Shown here one piece after another: positions 1 to 7,440 of a stretch of 16,314 nucleotides of DNA. A model generated the notes under the pieces. The model was not told the origin of the DNA, ran no database searches, and saw only the letters and a list, made by a program, of their open reading frames with translations. The DNA lies in assembly GCA_000436735.1 (NCBI GenBank), contig FR887092.1, positions 1 to 16,314 on the forward strand. Reading direction: 5' to 3'. Positions within the stretch are counted from its first letter, which is position 1. Every line of letters begins with the position of its first letter. This stretch comes from Firmicutes bacterium CAG:170 (lineage in GTDB: Bacteria; Bacillota; Clostridia; Oscillospirales; Oscillospiraceae). A program made the position numbers and the translations under genes.

Positions 1-32
1 ACCGTTCGCTCTCCCAGCTGAGCTACAGGCCC
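1..32 (-). tRNA. tRNA gene, 5' part only (runs off the left edge)
   Basis: Read on the minus strand, the bases start with a seven-base acceptor arm (GGGCCTG), then TA, then the D arm GCTC-AGCTGGGA-GAGC, which is the standard tRNA 5' half. The sequence ends at tRNA position 32, just before the anticodon, so the amino acid cannot be assigned. It lies about 60 bases downstream of a consensus promoter, which supports a genuine transcribed gene, perhaps the first of a cluster outside the window. Confidence 0.85.
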
Positions 33-100
33 ATATACGATCAGTGCTGGATCAGCATTGCGTTCACAGGAATACGCCTACTGCTCAAACAGCATGAACA

Positions 101-129
101 ATTATAGTATTTCCCCGCCGTTTTGTCAA
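101..129 (-). promoter_or_regulatory. Perfect consensus sigma-A promoter for the tRNA
   Basis: On the minus strand the -35 box TTGACA (124-129) and -10 box TATAAT (101-106) both match the consensus exactly and are separated by the ideal 17 bases. Transcription should start near position 94, giving a leader of about 60 nt before the tRNA 5' end at 32. Such a strong promoter is typical of stable-RNA genes. Confidence 0.88.
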
Positions 130-149
130 GAGGTCACGGCGGGGTTTTT
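113..149 (+). terminator. Inverted repeat with T tract, plus-strand terminator shape, overlapping the tRNA promoter
   Basis: CCCCGCCG (113-120) and CGGCGGGG (137-144) form a perfect 8-bp stem with a 16-base loop, followed by five T residues (145-149). In this orientation it would stop rightward transcription. No rightward gene is visible to its left, so its purpose is unclear; it could block antisense transcription entering the helicase gene. The same repeat contains the -35 box in its loop and part of the promoter spacer in its left arm. It has no U tract on the minus strand, so it is not an obvious terminator for the helicase gene. Confidence 0.5.
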
Positions 150-174
150 ACAATTTTCCTTTTCTGTGCCGCGC

Positions 175-2322
175 TTATGCCGGTTTTACCGCCTGCACGG
201 AAAGTGTGCGCGGCGTGGCGACGGAATCGAACTGAATGATATACGCGCGTCCCTCCTGCGCAAGCCCGATGACCTCCCCTTCTCCGAAGATCGCATGCCG
301 GACACGCGCGCCGCGCTTTACGCCGGGCGCCTCCGCAGGCGCGGCGACGCGCTCTGTGCGGCCGATGTGGCACATAGCCTCCTCCAGCAGCTCCGGCTCC
401 AGCTCCACAGCGTAATCGACGTTTTCGCGTTCCGCATTAAATACAAACCGCGACGGATAGCGGAAGGAGCCGTCGTAATTTTTGCCGGACGCGTCCGAAA
501 GATAAAGCAGATCCTGCGCACGGGTGAAGGCGACGTAGGCCAGCCGCCGCTCCTCCTCCAGCTTTTCGCGCGTGTTGGCGCGTTTTCCCGGGAAAATCCC
601 CTCGGACATGCCGCAGACAAACACGACCGGAAACTCGAGGCCCTTGGCGCTGTGGATGGTCATGAGCTTGACGGCGGCAGCGCGCTCTGCCGTATCCATG
701 TTGGTAAAGAGCGCTGCATGCTCCAGATAGCCGCCCAGCGAGACCTGCTCCCCCGCCTTTCGGGCATAGTCATAGACGGCCTGCTTCAGCTCGGCCAGAT
801 TGTCGAGCCGATCCTCCTCGCCGCACAGGCGGAGCATCGCCTCATAGCCGCTCTGATTCAGCACCTCCGCGACCAGATCGGTCAGATCCATCTGCGCATA
901 GATGGCGCGGTACTTTTCGATCAGGCGCACATACTCCTTGGCACGGCTCTGCCGGAACAGCGGCGATTCCACGTTCTCCAGAAGCGCCGTATAGAGGCTC
1001 GTATTCCGCGCGGCGGCATATTCCTTCAAAAACGCGATGCGCGTCCGTCCGACGCCGCGGCGCGGCTCGTTGACCGTGCGCAGGAAGGAAATATCGTCGC
1101 CGCTGTAGATCATGCGCAGATAGCAGAGAATGTCCTTGATCTCCTTGCGCTTGTAGAACTCCACGCCGCTGTAGAGCACATACGGCACCTTCTCCCGGAT
1201 CAGCGCCTCTTCAACGGCGCGTGAGACATAGTGTGCGCGATACAGCACGCCGATCCGGGAAAGCTCTGTCCCCTGCGCTGCGAGAAAGCGGATCTTCCGC
1301 ACGATCCACGCCGCCTCGTCGGCTGCGGTCTTTGCATGGAAATAGAGCGGCTTTCGGCTTTCGGGCCGGACGGCGCGGAGCTGCTTGTCCAGGCGCTCCC
1401 GATTTTTTCGGATGAGCGCGTTCGAGGCAGCTAAGATCTCCGGCGTGGAGCGGTAATTCGTGTCCAGCAGGATCGTTTTCGCATTTTCATGGCGGCTTTC
1501 AAATTCCAGCACAAATTTCACATCCGCGCCGCGCCATGTGTAAATGGTCTGATCCGGGTCGCCCACCACGAACAGATTCTTGTGGTATCCCGCCAGAATA
1601 TCCGCCAGCTCGTACTGATCCTTGTCGATGTCCTGAAATTCATCGACCATGGCGTATTCCAGCCGCTGCTGCCACTTTTTCCGCACCTGTGCGTCCTGCC
1701 GCAGACAGTAGAGCGCAAAATAGACGATATCGTCAAAGTCGAGGCCGTAGCATTTGCGCTGCTCATAGAAATACCGGTACATGACCTTGTCCTTGAGCGT
1801 GTTGGCCGACGCTTCCAGCTCCCGCAGGCGCTCCGGGTTCATATCGATGAGCGTGCGCACATAGCCGCGCCCGCCCTTGCGCCAGCTAATGTAGTCGATG
1901 GCGTCCTTGACGGTCATATCCCGCGAGGTGACGCCCAGCTCCTCGAAAATTCCGCGCAGCATCGCCGCCTTGTCCTCCTCGTCCAGAACAATGAAGGTGG
2001 AGGGATATTGCAGGACGTGGCAGTCCTCCTTCAAAAGCCCCACGCAGAAGCCATGGAACGTCGTGATGAGCGCCAGGTCCTGATCGGGCAGGACGCGGCG
2101 GATGCGCTTTTTCATCTCGGCGGCCGCCTTGTTCGTAAACGTGACGCAGAGGATATTCGCAGTCGAGACGCCGAGCGCCTGCACCAGATACAGATAGCGC
2201 GCGGTCAGCGTTTTCGTCTTGCCGGAGCCAGCGCCCGCGATCACACGGATATAGCCCTCCGTCGTTTCCGCAGCCTCGCGCTGCGCGGGGTTCAGCGTAT
2301 CCAGAAATTCCAGTCCATCCAT
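175..2322 (-). CDS. pcrA: ATP-dependent DNA helicase, PcrA/UvrD superfamily 1A
   Basis: This is a 715-residue 3'-5' DNA helicase of the UvrD/Rep/PcrA group, which acts in nucleotide excision repair and in clearing replication and recombination intermediates. Visible motifs in order: Walker A AGAGSGKT (29-36), TFTNKAA (61-67), Walker B DEFQD (227-231), GDPDQTIYTWRG (254-265), TNYRST (288-293), and near the C-terminus TIHSAKGLEFPVV and the AFTRAQD motif. The end carries the small PcrA/UvrD tail domain (RVRHAIFGEGEVI). The length fits PcrA (about 720-740). A longer frame to 2367 exists, but the ATG at 2322 has a good AAGGAG ribosome binding site and starts with the usual LNPAQREA segment a few residues in. 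No terminator follows on this strand, so read-through towards the tRNA is possible. The pcrA versus uvrD name is a family convention. Confidence 0.95.
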   Translation of the reverse strand: MDGLEFLDTLNPAQREAAETTEGYIRVIAGAGSGKTKTLTARYLYLVQALGVSTANILCVTFTNKAAAEMKKRIRRVLPDQDLALITTFHGFCVGLLKEDCHVLQYPSTFIVLDEEDKAAMLRGIFEELGVTSRDMTVKDAIDYISWRKGGRGYVRTLIDMNPERLRELEASANTLKDKVMYRYFYEQRKCYGLDFDDIVYFALYCLRQDAQVRKKWQQRLEYAMVDEFQDIDKDQYELADILAGYHKNLFVVGDPDQTIYTWRGADVKFVLEFESRHENAKTILLDTNYRSTPEILAASNALIRKNRERLDKQLRAVRPESRKPLYFHAKTAADEAAWIVRKIRFLAAQGTELSRIGVLYRAHYVSRAVEEALIREKVPYVLYSGVEFYKRKEIKDILCYLRMIYSGDDISFLRTVNEPRRGVGRTRIAFLKEYAAARNTSLYTALLENVESPLFRQSRAKEYVRLIEKYRAIYAQMDLTDLVAEVLNQSGYEAMLRLCGEEDRLDNLAELKQAVYDYARKAGEQVSLGGYLEHAALFTNMDTAERAAAVKLMTIHSAKGLEFPVVFVCGMSEGIFPGKRANTREKLEEERRLAYVAFTRAQDLLYLSDASGKNYDGSFRYPSRFVFNAERENVDYAVELEPELLEEAMCHIGRTERVAAPAEAPGVKRGARVRHAIFGEGEVIGLAQEGRAYIIQFDSVATPRTLSVQAVKPA

Positions 2323-2355
2323 AGTATTTCTCCTTCCCTGTATGCTTCTGCATTG

Positions 2356-2364
2356 AGCATAGCA
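2356..2364 (-). promoter_or_regulatory. Possible extended -10 promoter for the helicase gene
   Basis: TGCTATGCT on the minus strand resembles an extended -10 element (TGnTATnnT) 34 bases before the helicase start codon. No convincing -35 hexamer lies at the right distance, so this is weak. An imperfect palindrome lies just upstream at 2373-2388. Confidence 0.3.
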
Positions 2365-2404
2365 CACTATATGTCCAATATACCGGACTTTATAGGGAAG
2401 CGTG

Positions 2405-2438
2405 AAAAAAATCTCCCGGCAGCAGCGCTGCCGGGAGA
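2405..2438 (-). terminator. Rho-independent terminator of the purine permease gene
   Basis: On the minus strand an 11-bp perfect stem built on CTCCCGGCAG (arms 2412-2422 and 2428-2438) with a 5-base loop is followed by seven T residues. It starts about 20 bases after the permease stop codon, and insulates the helicase gene from it. Confidence 0.9.
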
Positions 2439-2459
2439 CTGTTTTGTGTTCCGTATTCC

Positions 2460-3863
2460 TTATCTGGTGAGGAAGAACATCAGGGTGAAGAGGATCGTGA
2501 TGACCCAGGTACCCGCGTTGATCTCCTTGATCTTGCCGGTGAAGATCTTGATAAACACATAGGAGATCAGGCCGAAGGCGATGCCGTAGGAGATGTTGTA
2601 GGTCAGCGGCATAAACGCAACGGTCATGAAGCCGGGAACGGCACAGGCGGGGTCGTCCCAGTCGATGTTGCGGACGTTGGACATCATGAGGACGCCGACG
2701 TAGATCAGAGCCGCCGCGCAGGCGTAGGTCGGGATGAGCTGCGCGACCGGCGCAAGGAACATCGCGATGAAGAACAGCGCAGCCGTCGCCATGGAGGCAA
2801 GGCCGGTACGGCCGCCCTCGGCAACGCCGGAGGAGGACTCGACGAACGTGGTGACCGTGGAGGTGCCGCAGACAGCGCCGCAGCAGGTGGCGATGGCGTC
2901 AGCCAGCATGGCCTTGTCCATGTTGGGAACGTCGCCTTCCGGAGTCAGCATGTTGCCGGCAGAGCAGGCGCCGTAGAGCGTGCCCAGCGTGTCGAACATA
3001 TCGACCATGCAGAACGCCAGCATGGTGGTGAGGAACATGATGACGAAGTTGCCGGTGCCGTGTTCAGCGATGTACGGGCTGAAGTTGAAGCCCTCGGTGA
3101 ACACCTTGCCGAACGCCTGTGCGCCGAAATCCTTGAACGCGCCGAAGAAATCGGAGGTCAGGTTGGGCGCGACATTGGTCGCATAGAACTCAGGAACGGT
3201 GATGAGGCCGATGACATAGTAGAGCACCGCACTGCCGAGCATGCCCCACAGGACAGCGCCCTTGACCTTCTTCTTGGACAGCGCGCCGATGACGAACACG
3301 GCGACCAGGGTGATGAGCATCGGGAAGATGCTTGCCCATGTGGCGCTGCCGGTAAAGACGTTGAAGGAAGCGAGGTTGACGAGCGTTGCGCCGTCGTCAA
3401 CGACGATGCCCGCGTTCTGAAGGCCGATGAAGGCGATGAACAGGCCGATGCCGGCGGAAATGGCCGTCTTGACCGCGGCGGGAATGGCGTCGAAGATCAT
3501 CTTGCGCAGACCGGTGACGGTCAGCAGGACGAAGATGATGCCATCGACCAGAACCAGAACCAGCGCGTTTGCGTAGCTCAGGCCGAAGCCGAAGCAGACC
3601 GTGTAGACAAAGAATGCGTTCAGGCCCATGCCGGACGCCTGCGCCAGCGGCAGGTTGGACAGGAGGCCGATCAGGACGGTGCCGATGACGGCGGAAATCG
3701 CGGTCGCGATGTAGATCGCGCCGTAGCTGACCGTGCCGAGGCTTGCGAACATGCCGGCGTTGACCATCAGAATGTAGGCCATCGCCATGAACGTGGTAAT
3801 ACCGGCCATGATCTCTGTCCGGACGGTCGTACCGTGTTCCTTCAGGTGGAATCTTTTCTCCAT
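2460..3863 (-). CDS. NCS2-type purine permease, AzgA/PbuG-like (guanine/hypoxanthine uptake)
   Basis: This 467-residue polytopic membrane protein belongs to the nucleobase:cation symporter 2 group, AzgA branch, which imports hypoxanthine, guanine or adenine with protons. Supporting segments are the N-terminal TEIMAGITTFMAMAYIL (16-32), ASGMGLNAFFVYTV (76-89) and the family signature TTFVESSSGVAEGGRTGL (338-355). Alternating hydrophobic stretches consistent with a dozen or more membrane helices fill the rest. The length is close to the 430-480 usual for the family. The ATG at 3863 has AAGGAG 8 bases upstream. The gene has its own promoter and terminator, so it appears monocistronic. I looked for a purine riboswitch in the leader and did not see one. 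The exact base transported cannot be read from the sequence. Confidence 0.93.
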   Translation of the reverse strand: MEKRFHLKEHGTTVRTEIMAGITTFMAMAYILMVNAGMFASLGTVSYGAIYIATAISAVIGTVLIGLLSNLPLAQASGMGLNAFFVYTVCFGFGLSYANALVLVLVDGIIFVLLTVTGLRKMIFDAIPAAVKTAISAGIGLFIAFIGLQNAGIVVDDGATLVNLASFNVFTGSATWASIFPMLITLVAVFVIGALSKKKVKGAVLWGMLGSAVLYYVIGLITVPEFYATNVAPNLTSDFFGAFKDFGAQAFGKVFTEGFNFSPYIAEHGTGNFVIMFLTTMLAFCMVDMFDTLGTLYGACSAGNMLTPEGDVPNMDKAMLADAIATCCGAVCGTSTVTTFVESSSGVAEGGRTGLASMATAALFFIAMFLAPVAQLIPTYACAAALIYVGVLMMSNVRNIDWDDPACAVPGFMTVAFMPLTYNISYGIAFGLISYVFIKIFTGKIKEINAGTWVITILFTLMFFLTR

Positions 3864-3921
3864 GGTGAAATCTCCTTCTCTCTAATATTGCTGCGCATCC
3901 CTGCCCAGCTCTTTCGAGAGT

Positions 3922-3930
3922 ATCATAGCA
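3922..3930 (-). promoter_or_regulatory. Extended -10 promoter for the purine permease
   Basis: TGCTATGAT on the minus strand is a good extended -10 element (TGnTATAAT, one mismatch), about 59 bases before the permease ATG. The -35 region is poor, as often tolerated with an extended -10. The element sits inside a small inverted repeat AGTAT...ATACT (3919-3934). Confidence 0.5.
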
Positions 3931-3993
3931 TACTTTCCCGGAAGAAAACAGAGGGTCGAAGCCTGTCAAAAATCACGAAACGCTAAATAGATT

Positions 3994-4031
3994 TTCATGC
4001 AAAACTGCCTTGTTCCAATATTCATGCAAAA
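3994..4031. repeat. Pair of 11-bp direct repeats upstream of the permease gene
   Basis: TTCATGCAAAA occurs at 3994-4004 and again at 4021-4031, 27 bases apart, in an AT-rich stretch between rmlA and the permease. The surrounding 3864-4117 gap otherwise holds the permease promoter and no gene I can support. The repeats may be a protein-binding site, or chance in AT-rich DNA. Confidence 0.4.
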
Positions 4032-4117
4032 AACCCGCGCACAGTACAACAATTTTTAGGAAGATACAAAACTTTTTAGCTTTCACCATTATCGAAGCGC
4101 ATACGCCGACGCCGAAA

Positions 4118-4993
4118 TTATACGCCTGCGCTCTCGCAGGTGCGCAGGATATGCGCGCCGTAATCCGTGTTCTTCAGCTCCAGACCGCGCGCGCGAAGCT
4201 GCTCCAGCGTGATGTAGCCCATGCGATAGGCGATCTCCTCGAGACAGGCCACCTGCGTGCCGGTCCTCTGCTGGATCTGCATGACCGTGTTAGCCGACCG
4301 GAGCAGGCTCTGTGCGTTTCCGGCGTCGAGCCATGTGAAATCCTGCCCGAGCTTCACGACGCGCAGCGCCTGCCGCTCGAGATAGACGTTGTTGACCGCC
4401 GTGATCTCCAGCTCTCCGCGCGCGGAGGGCCGGATCGTCTTTGCGATGTCCGTGACCTCGCTGTCGTAGAAATAGAGGCCCGGAATGATGTAATTGGACT
4501 TCGGGTGCGCGGGCTTTTCCTCAATGGACAGCGCGCGGCCGTTTTCATCCATCTCGACCACACCGAACGGGCGCGGATCGTCCACATAATATCCGAACAC
4601 CGTCGCGCCGCTGCGGTTTTCTGCGGCCTGACGGAGGCTGGCGCGCAGTCCCTCGCCGTAGAAAATGTTGTCGCCCAGAATGAGGCAGACGCTGTCGTTT
4701 CCGATAAAGCTCTCGCCGATCAGGAAGGCGTCCGCAATACCGCGCTGCACCTTCTGGATGCGGTAGGAAAGATTGAGGCCCAGCTCGGAGCCGTCGCCGA
4801 AGAGCTTGATGAACGAATACATCTCGTCCGGCGGGACGATGATGAGAATATCACGGATACCGGCCTGCATCAGCACGGCCATCGGATAGTAGATCAGGGG
4901 CTTGTCATATACGGGGATCAGTGGCTTGCAGACCGGCAGCGTCATGGGATACATCCGCGTGCCCTTGCCTGCGGCGAGAATGATACCTTTCAT
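4118..4993 (-). CDS. rmlA: Glucose-1-phosphate thymidylyltransferase (RmlA/RfbA)
   Basis: The enzyme joins glucose-1-phosphate and dTTP to make dTDP-glucose, the first step towards dTDP-rhamnose and other deoxysugars of cell-wall polysaccharides. The 291 residues match the family length. Visible are the nucleotide-binding loop LAAGKGTRMYPMT (6-18), KPLIPVYDKPLIYYPM (23-38), the metal-binding GDN (108-110), EEKP (158-161), RGELEIT (192-198) and WLDAG (221-225). The nucleotide loop reads AAGKGTRM where RmlA enzymes usually have AGGSGTRL, a mild variation. The start at 4993 was chosen because GGAGG lies 8 bases upstream and the protein then begins MKGIILA as in homologues; the open frame extends to 5029. 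The rmlB, rmlC and rmlD partners are not adjacent. No clear terminator follows the gene. Confidence 0.94.
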   Translation of the reverse strand: MKGIILAAGKGTRMYPMTLPVCKPLIPVYDKPLIYYPMAVLMQAGIRDILIIVPPDEMYSFIKLFGDGSELGLNLSYRIQKVQRGIADAFLIGESFIGNDSVCLILGDNIFYGEGLRASLRQAAENRSGATVFGYYVDDPRPFGVVEMDENGRALSIEEKPAHPKSNYIIPGLYFYDSEVTDIAKTIRPSARGELEITAVNNVYLERQALRVVKLGQDFTWLDAGNAQSLLRSANTVMQIQQRTGTQVACLEEIAYRMGYITLEQLRARGLELKNTDYGAHILRTCESAGV

Positions 4994-5024
4994 GTCCGGC
5001 ACCTCCAAATTATATGCTGTTTTT

Positions 5025-5030
5025 ATCATA
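5025..5030 (-). promoter_or_regulatory. Possible -10 box for rmlA
   Basis: TATGAT on the minus strand (one mismatch to TATAAT) lies 31 bases before the rmlA start. No good -35 box is visible 16-18 bases further upstream. Confidence 0.35.
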
Positions 5031-5072
5031 CCGGATTTCGGCGGAAAAATCTACCTCCCGGCAAAATTTCTC

Positions 5073-5780
5073 TCACCCGAGCGCCGACCATGCCTCGCCG
5101 TCCGCATTCAGACAGGCCGTGTGGTCGGTACCGGCCTCCTGCATATCGAGGAAATACCACGCTTCTGCGTCCGAATTGTCCGTCCAGAGCGGCATCCCGA
5201 TCAGCAGCGCGTCCAGCGAGGCGGGGCTTCTGTCCAGCAGGCGGTTGAGGATGCGCGCAAGCTCCGCGCGCGTCAGCGGCCTGTCCGGGTCGAATTCTGC
5301 TCCGTCGAGGCCCATGATCCAGCCGTCGCCCGCAGAGAAGGACGGCTCCAGCGCCGACCAGCCCTCCGCCAGCTCCGGGAGGCATTCCGCCGCCGTCTTC
5401 GACGCGGCAATGCGCATGAGCACCGCCGCCAGCTCCGGGCCGGTCACGCCGCCCTCCGGAGAGAACGCGCCGTCCTGCGTGCCGTAGAGCACGCCGAGAT
5501 TCACCGTCGCCGTGATCGCCGTATACGACCAGCGCGACGGCGGCACATCGCAGAAGCAGGTCGGCGCGTCAAGCCCGGCGCGGCGATCCTCAGGGATCAG
5601 GCGGTAGAGCGCCTGCGCCAGCTGTTCACGGGTGAGCGCCGCCTCCGGGCGGATGGTGCCGTCCGGAAAGCCGCCCAGATACGCCGGATGAAAGACCTCG
5701 CCGGCGGCAAAAGCCTGTCCTGCCAGCAGGGCCAGCAGAAGCACGGCGGCTGCAAATCTTCGGATGTAAGAAAATTTCAT
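5073..5780 (-). CDS. Small secreted SLH-domain protein
   Basis: This 235-residue exported protein consists almost wholly of S-layer homology repeats, which bind secondary cell-wall polymers and hold proteins on the Gram-positive surface. A signal peptide is clear: basic MKFSYIRR, then a hydrophobic AAAVLLLALLAG core, with likely cleavage after AFA near residue 25. Three SLH-like units follow, at about 29-63 (GGFPDGTIRPEAALTREQLA), 77-125 (CDVPPSRWSYTAI onward) and 148-183 (FDPDRPLTRAELARILNRLL). The last 45 residues (WTDNSDAEAWYFLDMQEAG) look like a diverged further unit. There is no enzymatic domain, so the binding module may be the whole function. The start at 5780 has AAGGAGG 8-13 bases upstream and gives the signal peptide; the open frame reaches 5813. 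No terminator is evident after it. Confidence 0.85.
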   Translation of the reverse strand: MKFSYIRRFAAAVLLLALLAGQAFAAGEVFHPAYLGGFPDGTIRPEAALTREQLAQALYRLIPEDRRAGLDAPTCFCDVPPSRWSYTAITATVNLGVLYGTQDGAFSPEGGVTGPELAAVLMRIAASKTAAECLPELAEGWSALEPSFSAGDGWIMGLDGAEFDPDRPLTRAELARILNRLLDRSPASLDALLIGMPLWTDNSDAEAWYFLDMQEAGTDHTACLNADGEAWSALG

Positions 5781-5823
5781 TGGTACGGCCTCCTTTTTTG
5801 CCCATTGTGGCACAGGAGGGCGG

Positions 5824-5862
5824 CAGAATCCCGTCGCCTTGCGGCGAAGGGAAAAAATTCTG
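5824..5862 (-). other. Hairpin with GCAA tetraloop in the SLH gene leader region
   Basis: On the minus strand, CAGAAT and ATTCTG arms (5857-5862 with 5824-5829) enclose a CCC/GGG and TCGCC/GGCGA stem closed by a GCAA (GNRA-type) loop, with one mismatch and a T-run bulge. It lies between the upstream gene's terminator and the SLH start codon. It may be a leader structure or a second part of the termination region. Confidence 0.4.
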
Positions 5863-5872
5863 CGCTGAGCAG

Positions 5873-5907
5873 AGAAAAGCGTCCGGCAGCGGATGCTGCC
5901 GGACGCT
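5873..5907 (-). terminator. Rho-independent terminator of the two-gene membrane operon
   Basis: On the minus strand a perfect 12-bp stem around GCGTCCGGCAG (5896-5907 with 5878-5889) and a 6-base loop are followed by TTTTCT. It begins about 20 bases after the stop of the 492-residue protein gene. Confidence 0.8.
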
Positions 5908-5927
5908 GGCTTTCGATATGCGGGCGG

Positions 5928-7406
5928 TCACTTTTTCCTGTTGGCGGATCTGGCGAGCTTTTGACAAAGCAGCATCAAAAGGAACATCGCCAGCCAAGTG
6001 CCCGGAAAAAACGGGAGCCAAATCGGATCCGTAAGAATTTCTGTAAAATTTCTTATGTCTCCTGTCATCAGCGCAAATCCAAGAGACGCCAGCGGCATGA
6101 ACAGTGCAAACCACATCACCGTCCAAAGGCCGCTGAGCCAAAGCAGCGGCCGCAGCATTTTCTTCGGCGGCTTCAGCTGGCAGGACGCAGACTTTTCCTG
6201 CTCGTCCTTGTCGAGATTTTTCAGCTCCGCCCGCTTGACGGCGATCCGCAGCTGACGCTCCAGCTTCGAAAGGGAGGCCGCGTCGTCCATCGATATGCTC
6301 CACTCCGTTTCCCGAAGGAGGCGGCGGCCGTTAGCGTGGAACATGCAGGAATAGATGTCGCCCATCTCCTCGCCTCTTCTCAGCAGCTCCGTCCCGCTGA
6401 GCAGTGCCAGCCTCAGCTCGCCGCAATACGACTCCCGACAGTGGATACGGTATGCCGTGTTCTTATGCAAGCCGACGATATAGTCCTGAAAATACGGTGT
6501 GAGCACAGTATGGTGAATGCCGCGCAGCGGCTCCCTTTTGTAAAAGTCCGGGTATGTCCCGCTGTAGCCGTAAGAATGCAAACGCCGTTCGACCGCATCG
6601 CGCACCCTTTTCAGCAGCTTCGGAGAGCACTCCGCCTCCGTACACGATGGGTATTCCGCCTGTGAGTCCGTGATCTGTTCAAAAAGCTCCCGCCAGAGCG
6701 GCTCATATTCCAGCCGGTTTATCGTCAGCGTCAGCTGGTTGAAGCGGACCTGCTTCCATTTTCCGAAGAAGCCCGCTTCCAGCTTCTCGATGCTGCGCAC
6801 AAGGCCCCGGTATCCGAAGCGGGCGGCCCGCTCCTTCAAAAGCGGAAACCTTCCCGTCAGCTTTTCAAAGGCCCATGGCTTCAGCTGGTAGATCTCCCGC
6901 AGGAGCGGCAGCAGCGCCCGTTCCTTTTCGTTCAGCGGCCCTTCCGCATCCGCGCGGTACAGGATCTGCTCCGCAGCGCCCCACAGTACGTCCCACGCTC
7001 TTCCATAGGCCGCCGACAGTCCCGCACGGTAAACGTGGGACACAGCCTTCGCATCCGAAAACCGGATGGCAAACGGAGTCTGTTCGCCCTCCACTTCCGG
7101 CGACGTCTGTCCGGTCAGGATATAGTCCTTCCCATCCCGCAGCAGCTCTCCATCCTCAAAGCAGAGCCACACATAGTCCCCCTCCGGAAGGCCGGAGGCA
7201 TTACAGAGCGTCAGATGGCGCCGGTAGCTTTCGCAGCCCGGGCTCTCCAATACCAGATCCACGCCGTTTTCGCCGCTCCACTCTATATCACCATAATAAA
7301 ACGGATCGTTAAACAGCATATCGTGCAGCATGCTGCGCGCCTTCTCGTCCAATCCCGCAGCTGCCTGCGCGAATGATGCCTCGCGCTTTGCCCGGATATC
7401 TTCCAT
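5928..7406 (-). CDS. Uncharacterised protein with two C-terminal membrane segments
   Basis: I do not recognise this 492-residue protein. Residues 1-415 are soluble and rich in charged and aromatic residues, with a likely beta-rich N-terminal part (about 35-120) and a helical central part (about 135-280). After a basic stretch (LKPPKKMLRP, 411-420) come two hydrophobic segments, about 421-445 and 462-482, ending in SANRKK. The bulk is therefore probably cytoplasmic, anchored at its C-terminus. No catalytic signature is apparent. The ATG at 7406 has only a modest GGGGTGAG ribosome binding site. It starts 34 bases after the stop of the upstream endonuclease/phosphatase-fold gene and is followed by a strong terminator, so the two are probably co-transcribed. 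It is surely a gene: full-length frame, bounded by operon signals. Function unknown. Confidence 0.8.
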   Translation of the reverse strand: MEDIRAKREASFAQAAAGLDEKARSMLHDMLFNDPFYYGDIEWSGENGVDLVLESPGCESYRRHLTLCNASGLPEGDYVWLCFEDGELLRDGKDYILTGQTSPEVEGEQTPFAIRFSDAKAVSHVYRAGLSAAYGRAWDVLWGAAEQILYRADAEGPLNEKERALLPLLREIYQLKPWAFEKLTGRFPLLKERAARFGYRGLVRSIEKLEAGFFGKWKQVRFNQLTLTINRLEYEPLWRELFEQITDSQAEYPSCTEAECSPKLLKRVRDAVERRLHSYGYSGTYPDFYKREPLRGIHHTVLTPYFQDYIVGLHKNTAYRIHCRESYCGELRLALLSGTELLRRGEEMGDIYSCMFHANGRRLLRETEWSISMDDAASLSKLERQLRIAVKRAELKNLDKDEQEKSASCQLKPPKKMLRPLLWLSGLWTVMWFALFMPLASLGFALMTGDIRNFTEILTDPIWLPFFPGTWLAMFLLMLLCQKLARSANRKK

Positions 7407-7440
7407 GCACTCACCCCGTTTCAGAATTCATAAATCGTTG

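Noticed and set aside
58..1224. Long plus-strand open frame (388 codons) over the helicase gene
   Set aside because: It is antisense to a helicase whose motifs are intact, has no recognisable domain, and its protein is the Arg/Leu/Ala-rich type typical of the shadow frame in GC-rich DNA.
3864..4117. Purine riboswitch before the permease gene
   Set aside because: I looked for the purine aptamer's conserved loop and junction bases on the minus strand and did not find them.
4902..6665. 587-codon plus-strand open frame
   Set aside because: It lies antisense to rmlA, the SLH gene and the 492-residue protein gene, and crosses two terminators; its composition is Arg-rich and featureless.
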